From IMG/VR virus record IMGVR_UViG_3300046660_000355, positions 1 to 32,943 of that record: DNA of 32,943 nt; one strand, given 5' to 3'. The first letter of the stretch is position 1; every line of letters begins with the position of its first letter. A program made the position numbers and the translations under genes. Under the pieces are notes generated by a model that made no database searches, was not told the DNA's origin, and saw only the letters and a list, made by a program, of their open reading frames with translations. Source of the stretch: a virus. This document shows positions 1 through 7,168 of the stretch, one piece after another.

Positions 1-75
1 AAACTGGTAGACGCATGGGACTTAAAATCCCCCGCTCGTAAGGGCGTGCCGGTTCGATTCCGGCTTCGGGCACCA
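1..75 (+). tRNA. tRNA-Leu (anticodon UAA), 5' end cut off by the window
   Basis: The anticodon stem-loop GGGA-CTTAAAA-TCCC has UAA at the anticodon position. It is followed by a long variable arm (class II tRNA), the T-arm core GGTTCGATTCC and a genome-encoded CCA at 73-75. Roughly the first ten bases lie outside the window. A tyrosine integrase gene ends 82 bp downstream and points at the tRNA. This is the usual arrangement for a phage that integrates into a tRNA 3' end and regenerates an intact tRNA, so the T-arm/acceptor part is the likely attL core. The matching attR is not in the window. Confidence 0.93.
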
Positions 76-83
76 TCTTGAAT

Positions 84-122
84 CAAGGGTTTGCGGGCGA
101 AAGCTGATGCAAACCCTTGTTT
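84..122 (+). terminator. Stem-loop just after the tRNA (likely tRNA terminator)
   Basis: A perfect 11-bp inverted repeat, CAAGGGTTTGC at 84-94 and GCAAACCCTTG at 109-119, has a 14-nt loop and is followed by TTTGTTT. It fits a rho-independent terminator for the tRNA transcript, and it could also block read-through of the leftward integrase message. Because it directly abuts the attachment site, it may be phage-borne and replace the host terminator. Confidence 0.6.
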
Positions 123-157
123 GTTTCTGGTCCGCTATTTTGAAGTTGGTCCGCAAT

Positions 158-1189
158 TCACTTGGTAGGCATGACCTTTTTGCCTTTTCGATTGCGGATG
201 TACTGCTCTGTCATAACCACGGTCGTATGCCCAAGTTGATCTCTGGCTTGCAAGATGTCACCGCTGGATTCCGCCTTATCGGTACCCGCCTTGGCGCGCA
301 AGTCGCGCATCTGGAACTCAGCTTTCGGCACCCCGGCCGCCTCCCTGGCCAAGTCAAACCTCCTGCGCAACATCGCCACCGTCATTGGTGTGCCGTCCTC
401 TGTAACGATCAGCCGCGTCGAGCGGACCTTGTGTTCTGACTTTCGGGACATGATTCGATCAATCAAAACCTTCAACTCGCCCGTTATCTCGATCCGACGC
501 TTGGCCTTAGTCTTTCCCTGCAGCACCCAAATCTGCCCGTCACGCACATCGCGCTCGTCCATCAGCCTGGTGTCGGTCACCCGTTGCCCAGTCAGATAGG
601 CGAGGTCCATCGCGTCTTGCAGGCCAACATCTGCTTTGTCGTGCACGCACTTGAACAGCGCATCCTCAACATACGTGTCCCGGCCAGTTTCCTTGTTGCC
701 CTTGATGCCCGCGCACGGGTTGGCAAGAGAGGTGTAACCCTTGTCCCTCGCGTAATTCCAAATTGCACTGAGCAGCGCCTTCTCGCGGTTTGCCCGCACC
801 GGCGCGGACTTGCGCCAAGTTAGGTACTGGCGAACGTGCAATGGCTCGATCGTTTCCAGCGGTGCAGGTGGATCGTCAAAGAACGCGATCAGGTTTTTCA
901 GCTCGCGCTTGTTGTCCGCCTGCGTGGCTGTGCCTTTGGTTGGGACGATATCGACCATGTATTTTTCTGCGACGTAACGGAATGTGATGACTTTGGCGAC
1001 CAGATCGGTTGCGGTGCGATCACGCTCAAGCTTCGCGTATTCCATGATCGCCAAGCCGTAGTCGCTGCCCAGCGGAATTTCCTTGCGGTCCTTGCCGCCC
1101 GTGTCGTAGTAGTAAAACACCCGGCCGCTGGCTTTTTTGCGTTCCCGCAGCCTGGCAATCGAGCCGGGTTTGCTTGGTCGTCTTCCCAT
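158..1189 (-). CDS. int: Tyrosine-type phage integrase
   Basis: Site-specific recombinase of 343 aa that should catalyse integration and excision at the adjacent tRNA-Leu site. The N-terminal region (about 1-65) looks like the DNA arm-binding domain, about 65-165 is the SAM-like core-binding domain, and the C-terminal half is the catalytic domain. Visible active-site residues are Arg203 (TGQR), Arg298 (in MRDLRAKAGT), His321 (LGHT) and Tyr330. The first His of the usual HxxR motif appears replaced by Met/Arg at 294-295, which occurs in some phage integrases. The start at 1189 was chosen because it lies directly behind the stop of the DUF4224 gene (1-bp gap) and gives a typical MGRRPSKPG amino end; a longer frame to 1270 would overlap that gene. 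Likely co-transcribed with it. Confidence 0.92.
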   Translation of the reverse strand: MGRRPSKPGSIARLRERKKASGRVFYYYDTGGKDRKEIPLGSDYGLAIMEYAKLERDRTATDLVAKVITFRYVAEKYMVDIVPTKGTATQADNKRELKNLIAFFDDPPAPLETIEPLHVRQYLTWRKSAPVRANREKALLSAIWNYARDKGYTSLANPCAGIKGNKETGRDTYVEDALFKCVHDKADVGLQDAMDLAYLTGQRVTDTRLMDERDVRDGQIWVLQGKTKAKRRIEITGELKVLIDRIMSRKSEHKVRSTRLIVTEDGTPMTVAMLRRRFDLAREAAGVPKAEFQMRDLRAKAGTDKAESSGDILQARDQLGHTTVVMTEQYIRNRKGKKVMPTK

Positions 1190-1190
1190 G

Positions 1191-1397
1191 TCAGCTGGCC
1201 TTACGTGATTTCCATACGGGCTTTTCTGATTCAAATGCGCCGACAGCGGTGACCGCCATCGCGGTGACACTCGGCCACCCGTTCACTTTAATCGTATGGC
1301 GAACGCCATTCTTTTTCAGGTTGAGGATCTGTCCTGCCTTGGTCCGCGCGCCGGTGAGCTCGCAAACCTCCTCGTGAGATAGAAACTGGATGGTCAT
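1191..1397 (-). CDS. DUF4224 domain protein, likely excisionase / integrase partner
   Basis: Small protein of 68 aa with the DUF4224 pattern: FLSHEEVCELTG near the start, then KAGQILNLKKNGV and a short basic beta-like end (WPSVTA). DUF4224 proteins have a winged-helix-like MerR/AlpA-type fold and are usually found right upstream of phage integrases, so an excisionase or DNA-bending role is plausible by position; the function is inferred. The start at 1397 is preferred because GGAG lies 6 nt upstream; an in-frame ATG at 1409 lacks that support. The gene ends 1 bp before the integrase start, which suggests coupled expression. Confidence 0.75.
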   Translation of the reverse strand: MTIQFLSHEEVCELTGARTKAGQILNLKKNGVRHTIKVNGWPSVTAMAVTAVGAFESEKPVWKSRKAS

Positions 1398-1440
1398 GTG
1401 ATGCTCCATGCCGCGCGTGGCGGCAGAAGGTGGTGATGGG

Positions 1441-1932
1441 TTATGCGTCGGCCTTGGCCAGAACTACGTCGATCCGCTGCACAGTGACGTGCCGCGAAAT
1501 CTTTTCATCGGTGTCGAACCAGTCGGTCGCGCCCGTCTTGAGCGCCATGGCGATTACTTGCCGAGACTCGCGGAGCGTCGCAACCAGCTCTTCGTGCAGT
1601 CCGCGTTCCTCCCGGCCGATATCCCAGAAGCGCTGGCCCCAGTGTTCTGCCGGCGGCGGGTTGCTGTTCTGCGCGCCGAGTGCCAGTGCGCCGACCACAG
1701 CGTCCAGCAGGTCGCGCATATAAACGTTGTCGCCGTCGATGCTCAGGCCGCGTCGACGCAGTGTCGAAACCACCTCGTTCAAGTCGAGCCCTGTGTCCTG
1801 CAGCACGATGTCGAGTTCTGGTTTTTCCGGGGTGTAGATGGCAAGGCAAAGCTTGGCGGCGGCCGGCAAGCTGGCGCTGATTTTCTCCAGCGCATCGCTC
1901 GCTGTTTCATGGAAGCGGTTCAGTGCGGACAT
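1441..1932 (-). CDS. Hypothetical phage protein (163 aa)
   Basis: First gene of the leftward accessory string upstream of the excisionase-like gene. I do not recognise the family. The protein is mostly helical by composition, mixed charged and soluble, with no signal peptide or membrane segment. A central stretch (LDLNEVVSTLRRRGLSIDG) resembles a short helical, possibly DNA-binding unit, but this is weak. The start at 1932 is supported by GAGGA 6-7 nt upstream; an upstream in-frame start at 2022 would run into an AT-rich intergenic region and lacks a ribosome site. Probably expressed from the same leftward early transcript as its neighbours. Confidence 0.7.
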   Translation of the reverse strand: MSALNRFHETASDALEKISASLPAAAKLCLAIYTPEKPELDIVLQDTGLDLNEVVSTLRRRGLSIDGDNVYMRDLLDAVVGALALGAQNSNPPPAEHWGQRFWDIGREERGLHEELVATLRESRQVIAMALKTGATDWFDTDEKISRHVTVQRIDVVLAKADA

Positions 1933-2055
1933 ACGAATTCCTCGCCCGCCGTACACCGGCAGGCTGGTGGTGTTTAAGTCATATAAGTGTTTGTTTGGAG
2001 TGGCAAAAGTCCTTAGTATCAAGCGACTTTTAAAACCGTTGATGGAGTAGTAAGG

Positions 2056-2277
2056 ATGGCAACCCCAACAGAAGCAGTAGTACAGCTGATCAAAACTATG
2101 AATGGCAGCTCTTCGATATCAGTAGAGATAAAGGTAGCTGCGGCAGAAGGGCTTGGGTATGCGGGTGGTGCAACTGCTCGTGAAGCTTTAATTAAGATAA
2201 TCAACGGAAGTAGCAGTGTGTCTGCCGAATTAAAGGCGGCTGCTGCGAAAGCGTTGGGGCGAGCGACGTTAGTCTAA
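2056..2277 (+). CDS. Small protein made of two HEAT-like repeats (moron)
   Basis: A 73-aa protein built from two near-copies of a roughly 33-residue unit: LIKTMNGSSSISVEIKVAAA-GLGYA and LIKIINGSSSVSAELKAAA-ALGRA. The pattern of alternating hydrophobic helices with Gly/Ala turns resembles HEAT or PBS-lyase HEAT-like repeats, which normally occur in longer arrays that bind proteins. It is transcribed against the surrounding leftward operon and is preceded by an AT-rich stretch (about 1975-2045) that could hold its own promoter. GGAG lies 8 nt before the start. This layout is typical of a moron, a gene expressed from the prophage on its own. Function unknown. Confidence 0.6.
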   Translation: MATPTEAVVQLIKTMNGSSSISVEIKVAAAEGLGYAGGATAREALIKIINGSSSVSAELKAAAAKALGRATLV

Positions 2278-2351
2278 ATATTACGCGGCCGCCTTTGTAA
2301 CAGCACATGTATACCAACTGGGCAAAGCAAGGGGTGGAGCTAAGAGCAGGA

Positions 2352-2780
2352 TCATGGCTGCACCTCGCGCCGAGCCCACTGCACATACGGGCCGTCCTCG
2401 GTATCGAAAATCCCCATCAGGAACCATTCAGGCCCCGGCGATTCTGGATTCCAGGCGGTGCACGCAGCATCCTCGTCAGGTAGATCCTCGATCTCGTCGC
2501 CAGAGTGCCAGCCTTTTAGCTCCAGTCCCTGCTCCTTGACCCAGGCAATATACGGCGCCGGGTCTTCGCCTTCGCCAAAGCTCGGAATGTTCGGGTGATA
2601 CCACCAGCCGTCTGCATCGCGCTTCACCTCGACCGGCCCGAACTGCTTGCTGCCGCTGTGCGCCTCGCAGGGAGTGACGTAAAGCACGTCGGAGTAGTGG
2701 CCGCCGCCAGAGCTGAATTCCATCGTGCAGCCGCACTTGGCTGGCAAGCTGTTGACGAACGTAATCTTTTGTTCGGGCAT
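2352..2780 (-). CDS. Hypothetical phage protein (142 aa)
   Basis: Acidic soluble protein with many aromatic and acidic residues (for example DADGWWYHPN, GWHSGDEIEDLPDEDAA). A Cys-x-Cys (CGC) near residue 18 and single Cys at about 38 and 107 are present, but no complete zinc site is clear. No family recognised. AAGGA lies 8 nt upstream of the ATG, and a perfect GC palindrome (2793-2806) sits immediately before that ribosome site. Part of the leftward early accessory string. Confidence 0.72.
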   Translation of the reverse strand: MPEQKITFVNSLPAKCGCTMEFSSGGGHYSDVLYVTPCEAHSGSKQFGPVEVKRDADGWWYHPNIPSFGEGEDPAPYIAWVKEQGLELKGWHSGDEIEDLPDEDAACTAWNPESPGPEWFLMGIFDTEDGPYVQWARREVQP

Positions 2781-2792
2781 GACTTCGTCCTT

Positions 2793-2806
2793 GCCGCTAT
2801 AGCGGC
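2793..2806 (-). other. Perfect palindromic hairpin in front of a left-operon gene
   Basis: GCCGCTATAGCGGC is a perfect 14-bp palindrome ending just upstream of the AAGGA ribosome site of the gene starting at 2780. Similar hairpins precede the genes starting at 13457 and 13717, so it may be an RNA processing or protective 5' element rather than a terminator; there is no T-tract. Confidence 0.45.
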
Positions 2807-2848
2807 TGACTTTGAAGGGGGGGAGGGGTGGAACGAAAGAGTGAGGCG

Positions 2849-3049
2849 CTAATTCCAGCGAACGTCGAGTTCTGAAATTTGTTGCTGCAGTTGTTCTATG
2901 AGTTCAAACCAAGAATCGAAACCATTTGATTCGTTCTGGACCAGAAACAGGTAATAACCTCCGGTTTCACCTGCGCGGTCATCCTGAATTTCTATCGTCC
3001 AACCGGCGTATTCGCCAGTCAAAACTATTCCAGTACGAATGATCTGCAT
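2849..3049 (-). CDS. Small hypothetical protein (66 aa)
   Basis: The protein begins MQIIRTGIVLTGEYAGWTIEIQDD and continues with alternating beta-like hydrophobic stretches and a C-terminal helix rich in Gln (IEQLQQQISEL). The look is that of a small single-domain beta-alpha protein, as in many immunity-like or moron proteins. I do not recognise the family. The ATG at 3049 was chosen over an in-frame TTG at 3067; neither has a strong ribosome site, so the start is uncertain. Confidence 0.5.
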   Translation of the reverse strand: MQIIRTGIVLTGEYAGWTIEIQDDRAGETGGYYLFLVQNESNGFDSWFELIEQLQQQISELDVRWN

Positions 3050-3095
3050 GTGTTGGTCGGAATCCAATGAATGTATGAAATGGCAGCTGTACTTT

Positions 3096-3620
3096 TTACA
3101 TCAGCTTGGAAAATGTTGGTACTGCGGCATTCTCCCTCGCTATCAGATCATGGGCATTCACAACCTTCATGCCAAGGTGTTCGGCGATCATCACTTCAAG
3201 CTTGGCACGCTGAGACAAATCCCAGCCCGGAAGCAGCGCAACCATTCCGCACAGGCCGAGCCGAGTAAGGTCATAAGCCATGTAGTCGGCCCAGACCGCT
3301 CCCTCGACGGTGCCGTGGTCAGCCGGATTCTCGACTTCGTATCCAGCTGTGCGCAGCCGTTCGGCCATGGCATTGAAGGCGGGGTAGTTGAAGTCCTCGA
3401 TTCCCGTCATCGGCCCGGCCAAGTACAGGCGGTTGGCGCGAGCGGCTGCGAGCGTCACGCCAGGCGCAACCACTGCGCTAATCCGGTCCACTGCCCGGTC
3501 AATAGGGCCCTGAATGAATGGCGGCATCGGCTCGTTTGCCGGCGGCGTCGTTGAGGTAACGGCCGCGATCATCCCGGTCAAGGAGTCGGTGACGACCGCA
3601 CGGATGTTTTCTGTGGGCAT
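3096..3620 (-). CDS. DUF4406 domain protein (nucleoside deoxyribosyltransferase-like)
   Basis: Protein of 174 aa. From about residue 66 it shows the DUF4406 pattern: LYLAGPMTGIEDFNYPAFN, then AERLRTAGYEVENPAD, a WADYMAYDLTRL segment and a C-terminal GWDLSQRAKLEVMIAEHLGMKV. The domain is Rossmann-like and related to nucleoside 2-deoxyribosyltransferases; phage versions are thought to act on nucleotides or modified bases, but their substrates are not settled. The first 65 residues are a Pro/Thr/Ala-rich, probably disordered extension. AGGA lies 7 nt upstream of the ATG. Confidence 0.8.
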   Translation of the reverse strand: MPTENIRAVVTDSLTGMIAAVTSTTPPANEPMPPFIQGPIDRAVDRISAVVAPGVTLAAARANRLYLAGPMTGIEDFNYPAFNAMAERLRTAGYEVENPADHGTVEGAVWADYMAYDLTRLGLCGMVALLPGWDLSQRAKLEVMIAEHLGMKVVNAHDLIARENAAVPTFSKLM

Positions 3621-3667
3621 GGAACAGTCCTATGCCGGGGCATGCCCGGGCGGTGGAGGGTGGAATA

Positions 3668-4444
3668 TCAGGCGCTTGCGGAGAGGGAGAGGGTTTCGTC
3701 GCCACCGCGCGCAATGCCGGCGTGCAGATCAACCCTGCGGCCAGCGAGCATTCCCGCGATTTGCGCATTCAGGTCGAAATCGACGTCACGCGCCTTGCGG
3801 GCTTTGCCTACGCCTTTGTTTGCGAGGTAATCGGTGATCAGCGCCTTGTCTTGCGCTTCAACGGCGATGATGTCGCGTCCGTCGCTTGCGATCGGCGTAT
3901 CGTCTTCGCCTTTCGGAACAAGGGCGCTCAGCTTCCCGTAGACCTCGCCGACCCATGCCAGGGCGAAGTGGTCGCCTGCTGTTTCGGCTGAGTACGAGCT
4001 GCGGTGCATGCCTGCACGCACCGAAGCGACATATTGCTTGCGAGCAAATTTCAGCTTTGTCAGCAGTGCCTCGAACGCATACAGGGCTATGTGCTGGGCA
4101 GGTGTAACCCCCACGAATGATACGCGGGCGATGATCCGATCCTTTTCCTTGCAATACTGACGGCCATACAGCGAGGTGCATCCGAACACATGAGCGACAG
4201 CCCCGCTCAGGCTTCGCTCCCATGCGGGAAGGCGTTCGACTCGTGAGAACTGCGACTCGACTTCACCGACGTCGCTCAAATTCACATCCATTTCGGTCAG
4301 GCGATGCTCGCGCATCAGAGCCTGCGCCTGTCGAAGCGCCGTAGCAGCCTCGTTCTCGTTGGCACTTTGCGCCAATGCCAGGCAGTGCTTAATCTTCCGG
4401 ATCGCGCGCTCGAGTTTCTTTTCGTCTATCGGTTGTGCGGACAT
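3668..4444 (-). CDS. DUF2786 domain protein
   Basis: Protein of 258 aa. The first 55 residues match DUF2786 (KLERAIRKIKHCLALAQSANENEAATALRQAQALM), a helical domain common in phage and bacterial proteins of unknown role. The rest (about 70-220) matches the domain that usually follows it, with WERSLSGAVAHVFGC and a helical AFEALLTKLKFARKQYV segment. The C-terminal 30 residues are Gly/Ala/Ser rich. An AGGA ribosome site lies about 8 nt upstream. It is part of the leftward early operon; the divergent moron at 4492 starts 47 bp beyond its 5' end. Molecular function unknown. Confidence 0.8.
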   Translation of the reverse strand: MSAQPIDEKKLERAIRKIKHCLALAQSANENEAATALRQAQALMREHRLTEMDVNLSDVGEVESQFSRVERLPAWERSLSGAVAHVFGCTSLYGRQYCKEKDRIIARVSFVGVTPAQHIALYAFEALLTKLKFARKQYVASVRAGMHRSSYSAETAGDHFALAWVGEVYGKLSALVPKGEDDTPIASDGRDIIAVEAQDKALITDYLANKGVGKARKARDVDFDLNAQIAGMLAGRRVDLHAGIARGGDETLSLSASA

Positions 4445-4491
4445 AGGGGATCCTCGCCGGTATAGTTCCGGGATCTACAGGGGAGTGGGTT

Positions 4492-4989
4492 ATGGAATTT
4501 GCAGACGTTTTAGGCTGGATAGAGAAGCATCCAGGCCTGGCATCTTGGGTTCAGGCTATCGGGGCCATCGCAGCACTTGGGCTCGCTCTGTGGATACCAA
4601 GCCGTCAACGGTTGGCTGAACGCGAAGAGGTTGAGAGAAAGAGAAAATCAATACTGCTGGTGTTCTTGGTCGAGTGCGAATTGGTCATATCAATCACGCA
4701 GAAAGACTCTGCCACTTTGGATGTTAGAAAGAGGTTGATGCGCGAGTTGTTAACAGGAGCTCGCGCAGCGATTGACACAGATACAAATCCAGACAGCGCA
4801 GCAGATTGTTTGAGGCTCAAATACAACTTCGAAGGGCTTCTTTTCGAACTGGATGTAAATGAAGTGGAAACGGAAAGGTGGATAGAGTTGACTGATAGAA
4901 CATTAAGTAGAATTGCGGTCGTAAAAGAAATTCACTGCGCAGGCATTAAGGCGGAAACTAGTATTGGCAGCGCTTCTCGGGAGTCATGA
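4492..4989 (+). CDS. Membrane-anchored hypothetical protein (moron)
   Basis: Protein of 165 aa with one N-terminal transmembrane helix (WVQAIGAIAALGLALWI, about residues 19-36), a very charged juxtamembrane segment (RQRLAEREEVERKRK), and a helical cytoplasmic domain. The W-x-Q-A-I/G-A-I-A-A-L-G pattern is common in small prophage and defence-island membrane proteins of unknown role. GGGGAG lies 6 nt before the ATG. It is transcribed against the leftward operon, is AT-richer than its neighbours in the second half, and so is likely a moron with its own promoter. A role in superinfection exclusion or host defence is only a guess. Confidence 0.68.
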   Translation: MEFADVLGWIEKHPGLASWVQAIGAIAALGLALWIPSRQRLAEREEVERKRKSILLVFLVECELVISITQKDSATLDVRKRLMRELLTGARAAIDTDTNPDSAADCLRLKYNFEGLLFELDVNEVETERWIELTDRTLSRIAVVKEIHCAGIKAETSIGSASRES

Positions 4990-5032
4990 CCAGCAGTCGC
5001 GTAATTTCTTGCGGCTGGCGTGATTCTAGAAG

Positions 5033-5076
5033 TGGGGTATTTGTGTCCGGCCCGGCATGGAGCCGGAAGCAGAGGT
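5033..5076 (+). promoter_or_regulatory. Shared moron leader, copy 1
   Basis: GGGGTATT followed after about 15 nt by CCGGCATGGAGCCGGAAG and a ribosome site. The same arrangement (GGGGTATT then CCGACATGAGGCCGGGAG) precedes the moron at 6072. TCCGGC and GCCGGA inside this copy can form a 6-bp hairpin. TATT within GGGGTATT could be part of a promoter -10. The function is inferred from the repetition. Confidence 0.4.
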
Positions 5077-5080
5077 TTCG

Positions 5081-5341
5081 ATGAATTGCGAACTGATAGT
5101 TGATTTAGCGTCGCTGTGCACCGGCTTGCTTTCTGCCGTCTTTTGGGTGATTTCTGCGGTGATTAAGGTGGCACCACCGCCGAGCCTTGTAGGAAAACCT
5201 GATGACAGTTACTGGGACGGCATTGTCGTTAATGGTGGTGATCTGCTTAAGACGATGCGCGCTCAGTCCAAGTGGAATAGCTTGGCTGCCTTCGCTGCTG
5301 CTGCCACTGCAGTCCTGCAGATCGTGGCAAGATATATATAG
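5081..5341 (+). CDS. Small two-helix membrane protein (moron)
   Basis: Protein of 86 aa with two hydrophobic segments: LASLCTGLLSAVFWVISAVI (about 9-28) and LAAFAAAATAVLQIVA (about 68-83). The loop between them contains PPPSLVGKPDDSYWDGIVV and a conserved-looking MRAQSKWNSLAA. Proteins of this design (two helices separated by a Pro-rich, Gly/Val beta segment and an QS-W-N motif) recur in Pseudomonas and other proteobacteria as hypothetical membrane proteins. The start at 5081 has AGAGG 5 nt upstream; an in-frame ATG at 5057 lies inside the leader hairpin. Rightward, so independent of the leftward operon. Confidence 0.65.
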   Translation: MNCELIVDLASLCTGLLSAVFWVISAVIKVAPPPSLVGKPDDSYWDGIVVNGGDLLKTMRAQSKWNSLAAFAAAATAVLQIVARYI

Positions 5342-5370
5342 GTCGGTACATCGCAGTATGTAATGGCGTT

Positions 5371-5967
5371 TCAGGCCGTGATTCGCTCGCCGATCACGGT
5401 GGTGGTGAACTGAGCGGTGTACTCGGTTAATAGCTCGAATTCGCCGCCGCAGGTATCACAGGTCATGTTCTTGTCGCCGTAATCTTCCACCTCGATGTGG
5501 ATCACGGTTGCGCAATGCGGGCACGTGCATTCGTCTTGGAGACGATAGTCCCACTCGTCGTAGTCGCTCTCAGCGACCTTGGCCAGCGCCGCTTCTTTCG
5601 CAACCGCGTCTTCGGCATCTTGGCAGGGTTTGCACGTAAAGCCTTCCGGATGGCCCCACGGTGTTTCCGTCAGCTTCGAGCGGTGAGTGCCGCACAGGCG
5701 GCAAGCGTTGTGCTTGTCGCACACCGAGTAGCTGTACTTCTCACCGGTTCCGTTGCACTTACCGCAGCCAGACACCCAATACCAAGCTCCATCGATATGC
5801 TCGGCATAAAGCCCTGTTTCGGGAGGATCAAGCCTGACCTCCGGTAAGCCATTGGTGTGCGCCTTACCATGCCTTGCTTCGTTCCAGATGTTCGTTTTTC
5901 CTGAGCGCAGGCGCTGTGTCCATTCGCCTGGGATTTCCGGGATCAGGATCTTCGTGTTCTTGTCCAT
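5371..5967 (-). CDS. Multi-zinc-ribbon protein
   Basis: Protein of 198 aa with at least four Cys pairs: CGKCNGTG at about 68 (DnaJ-like CxxCxGxG), CRLC at about 89, CKPC at about 112, CTCPHC at about 147 and CDTC at about 170. The last two pairs together make a classic zinc ribbon ending GGEFELLTEY. Such proteins in phage early operons probably bind nucleic acid or protein; no specific function is known. GGAG lies 7 nt upstream of the ATG. Belongs to the leftward early operon. Confidence 0.75.
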   Translation of the reverse strand: MDKNTKILIPEIPGEWTQRLRSGKTNIWNEARHGKAHTNGLPEVRLDPPETGLYAEHIDGAWYWVSGCGKCNGTGEKYSYSVCDKHNACRLCGTHRSKLTETPWGHPEGFTCKPCQDAEDAVAKEAALAKVAESDYDEWDYRLQDECTCPHCATVIHIEVEDYGDKNMTCDTCGGEFELLTEYTAQFTTTVIGERITA

Positions 5968-6026
5968 GGATTATCTCCAGTCAGGCGCCTCCCTCCGTGA
6001 GCGGTGGTGGCAATTTGGTTTGGGTT

Positions 6027-6064
6027 GGGGTATTACGGGGACCGACATGAGGCCGGGAGAAGGA
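6027..6064 (+). promoter_or_regulatory. Shared moron leader, copy 2
   Basis: GGGGTATT, then CCGACATGAGGCCGGGAG leading into an AAGGAG ribosome site for the gene at 6072. Over the 24 bases from CCG(A/G)CATG the two copies match at 17 positions, and the 8-mer GGGGTATT is identical. TATTAC may serve as a -10 element. See copy 1 at 5033. Confidence 0.4.
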
Positions 6065-6071
6065 GTAGCGT

Positions 6072-6767
6072 GTGGCGAAAAAATTGGAGTTCTGGGGTGT
6101 CTTGGGAACCGTTATCTACCTGTCAATAATCGGGACGACGGTTTCATTTAAGCTTGATGGCTTTCTTAATCTGGAGTTGAACGAATTAGGAGACTTCCTT
6201 GCTGGAGCGTTCGGGCCTGTTGCCTTCCTCTGGCTGGTGCTGGGTTTTTTGCAGCAAGGTCGTGAATTGAAGCTCAGCTCTGATGCATTACAGCTTCAAG
6301 CACAGGAGCTCAAAAATTCAGTAGATCAGCAGCGTGAATTGGTTGAGGTGACCCGGGCGCAGGTTGAAGCAGATTTGGAAAATCTTAAAACTGTGAGGCA
6401 ATTGAGAGCTAAGGAAATCAAGCCTTTTTTTGTCGTAGACGGAGGTGGAGGCTATCACTCTGGTAAGGAGCATGAGTTGGATTTTCAGATCAGGAATCTT
6501 GGACACGCAGTCACTCGATTAGAATTCGATTTTGGATCTCGGCTATCGAATCTAAATCGGTCGCTTCATGTGCTCAACAAGAATGATTCAACTAGCTTCA
6601 AAGTGAAATTCAATGACGATGATGAAGAGATAGACGGCTGGCTAGCAGTTGAGTTTTTGAATGCCGATCAAGAGAAAAGCACCGCAATGTTCCATTACAA
6701 AGTGGAACCGCGTAGCGCAACCTCTGCATACCCACAACTCAAAGTGCAGCTGTCAGCTATAGGTTGA
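6072..6767 (+). CDS. Two-helix membrane protein with coiled coil and C-terminal beta domain (moron)
   Basis: Protein of 231 aa. Two transmembrane helices (VLGTVIYLSIIGTTVSF, about 9-25, and FLAGAFGPVAFLWLVLGFL, about 42-61) are followed by a long coiled coil (about 62-118: LKLSSDALQLQAQELKNSV and onward). After it comes a beta-rich domain (about 118-225, starting KPFFVVDGGGG). This 2TM plus coiled-coil plus soluble domain layout is widespread in prophages and defence islands and is usually of unknown function. It starts with GTG, with AAGGAG 6-7 nt upstream. AT-richer than the surrounding phage genes. The 3' end overlaps the convergent gene at 6753 by 15 bp. Confidence 0.72.
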   Translation: MAKKLEFWGVLGTVIYLSIIGTTVSFKLDGFLNLELNELGDFLAGAFGPVAFLWLVLGFLQQGRELKLSSDALQLQAQELKNSVDQQRELVEVTRAQVEADLENLKTVRQLRAKEIKPFFVVDGGGGYHSGKEHELDFQIRNLGHAVTRLEFDFGSRLSNLNRSLHVLNKNDSTSFKVKFNDDDEEIDGWLAVEFLNADQEKSTAMFHYKVEPRSATSAYPQLKVQLSAIG

Positions 6768-7094
6768 TATGTGAGCTGGAACAATAATATCGTCGCCTGG
6801 TTCACGCTTTAGTTTCGCCAGGCTTTGATTCCGAAATTCACGCGCCACGTTTCTGCTGATAACGATTTCGTGGTGCGTTTTTAATGCTTCCCGCGCACCA
6901 TCGGGGCCAAGTGAATGGACGTAACGCAGGCAGCCCTCAATCACTGAGGCTTGTTCGCTATCCTCGTTCCAGGCCATTAGCTCCTCCAGCTTCTGCCGCG
7001 TTCCGAGCCGGCACCGGTGCCGCAGCTCCTTTTCGTCGAACTCGATCCGCTTCAGTGCGGTCTTCGCTGATCGCTCTTTTCCAGTCTTGGCCAT
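6753..7094 (-). CDS. Hypothetical phage protein (113 aa)
   Basis: Basic helical protein starting MAKTGKERSAKTALKR, with a segment (ELRHRCRLGTRQKLEELMAWN, then EGCLRYVHSLGPDG) that resembles a ribbon-helix-helix-like or CopG-like regulator core. HEIVISRNVAREF follows. Proteins with this arrangement are common in Pseudomonas phages as hypothetical proteins. The start at 7094 has AGAGGT 6 nt upstream; the frame remains open to 7418, but that extension only shadows the next gene. Confidence 0.7.
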   Translation of the reverse strand: MAKTGKERSAKTALKRIEFDEKELRHRCRLGTRQKLEELMAWNEDSEQASVIEGCLRYVHSLGPDGAREALKTHHEIVISRNVAREFRNQSLAKLKREPGDDIIVPAHISTYS

Positions 7095-7168
7095 GGCCAC
7101 CTCTTCAATTCCGCTGGCCGGCAAGTCCAGCCAGGTCTGTCGTTTGCGTTGTTGGGTGCGAAAACGTC

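Noticed and set aside
133-179. Search for an attR copy of the tRNA 3' end within the window
   Set aside because: No second copy of the T-arm/acceptor sequence was seen, so the right end of the prophage lies outside.
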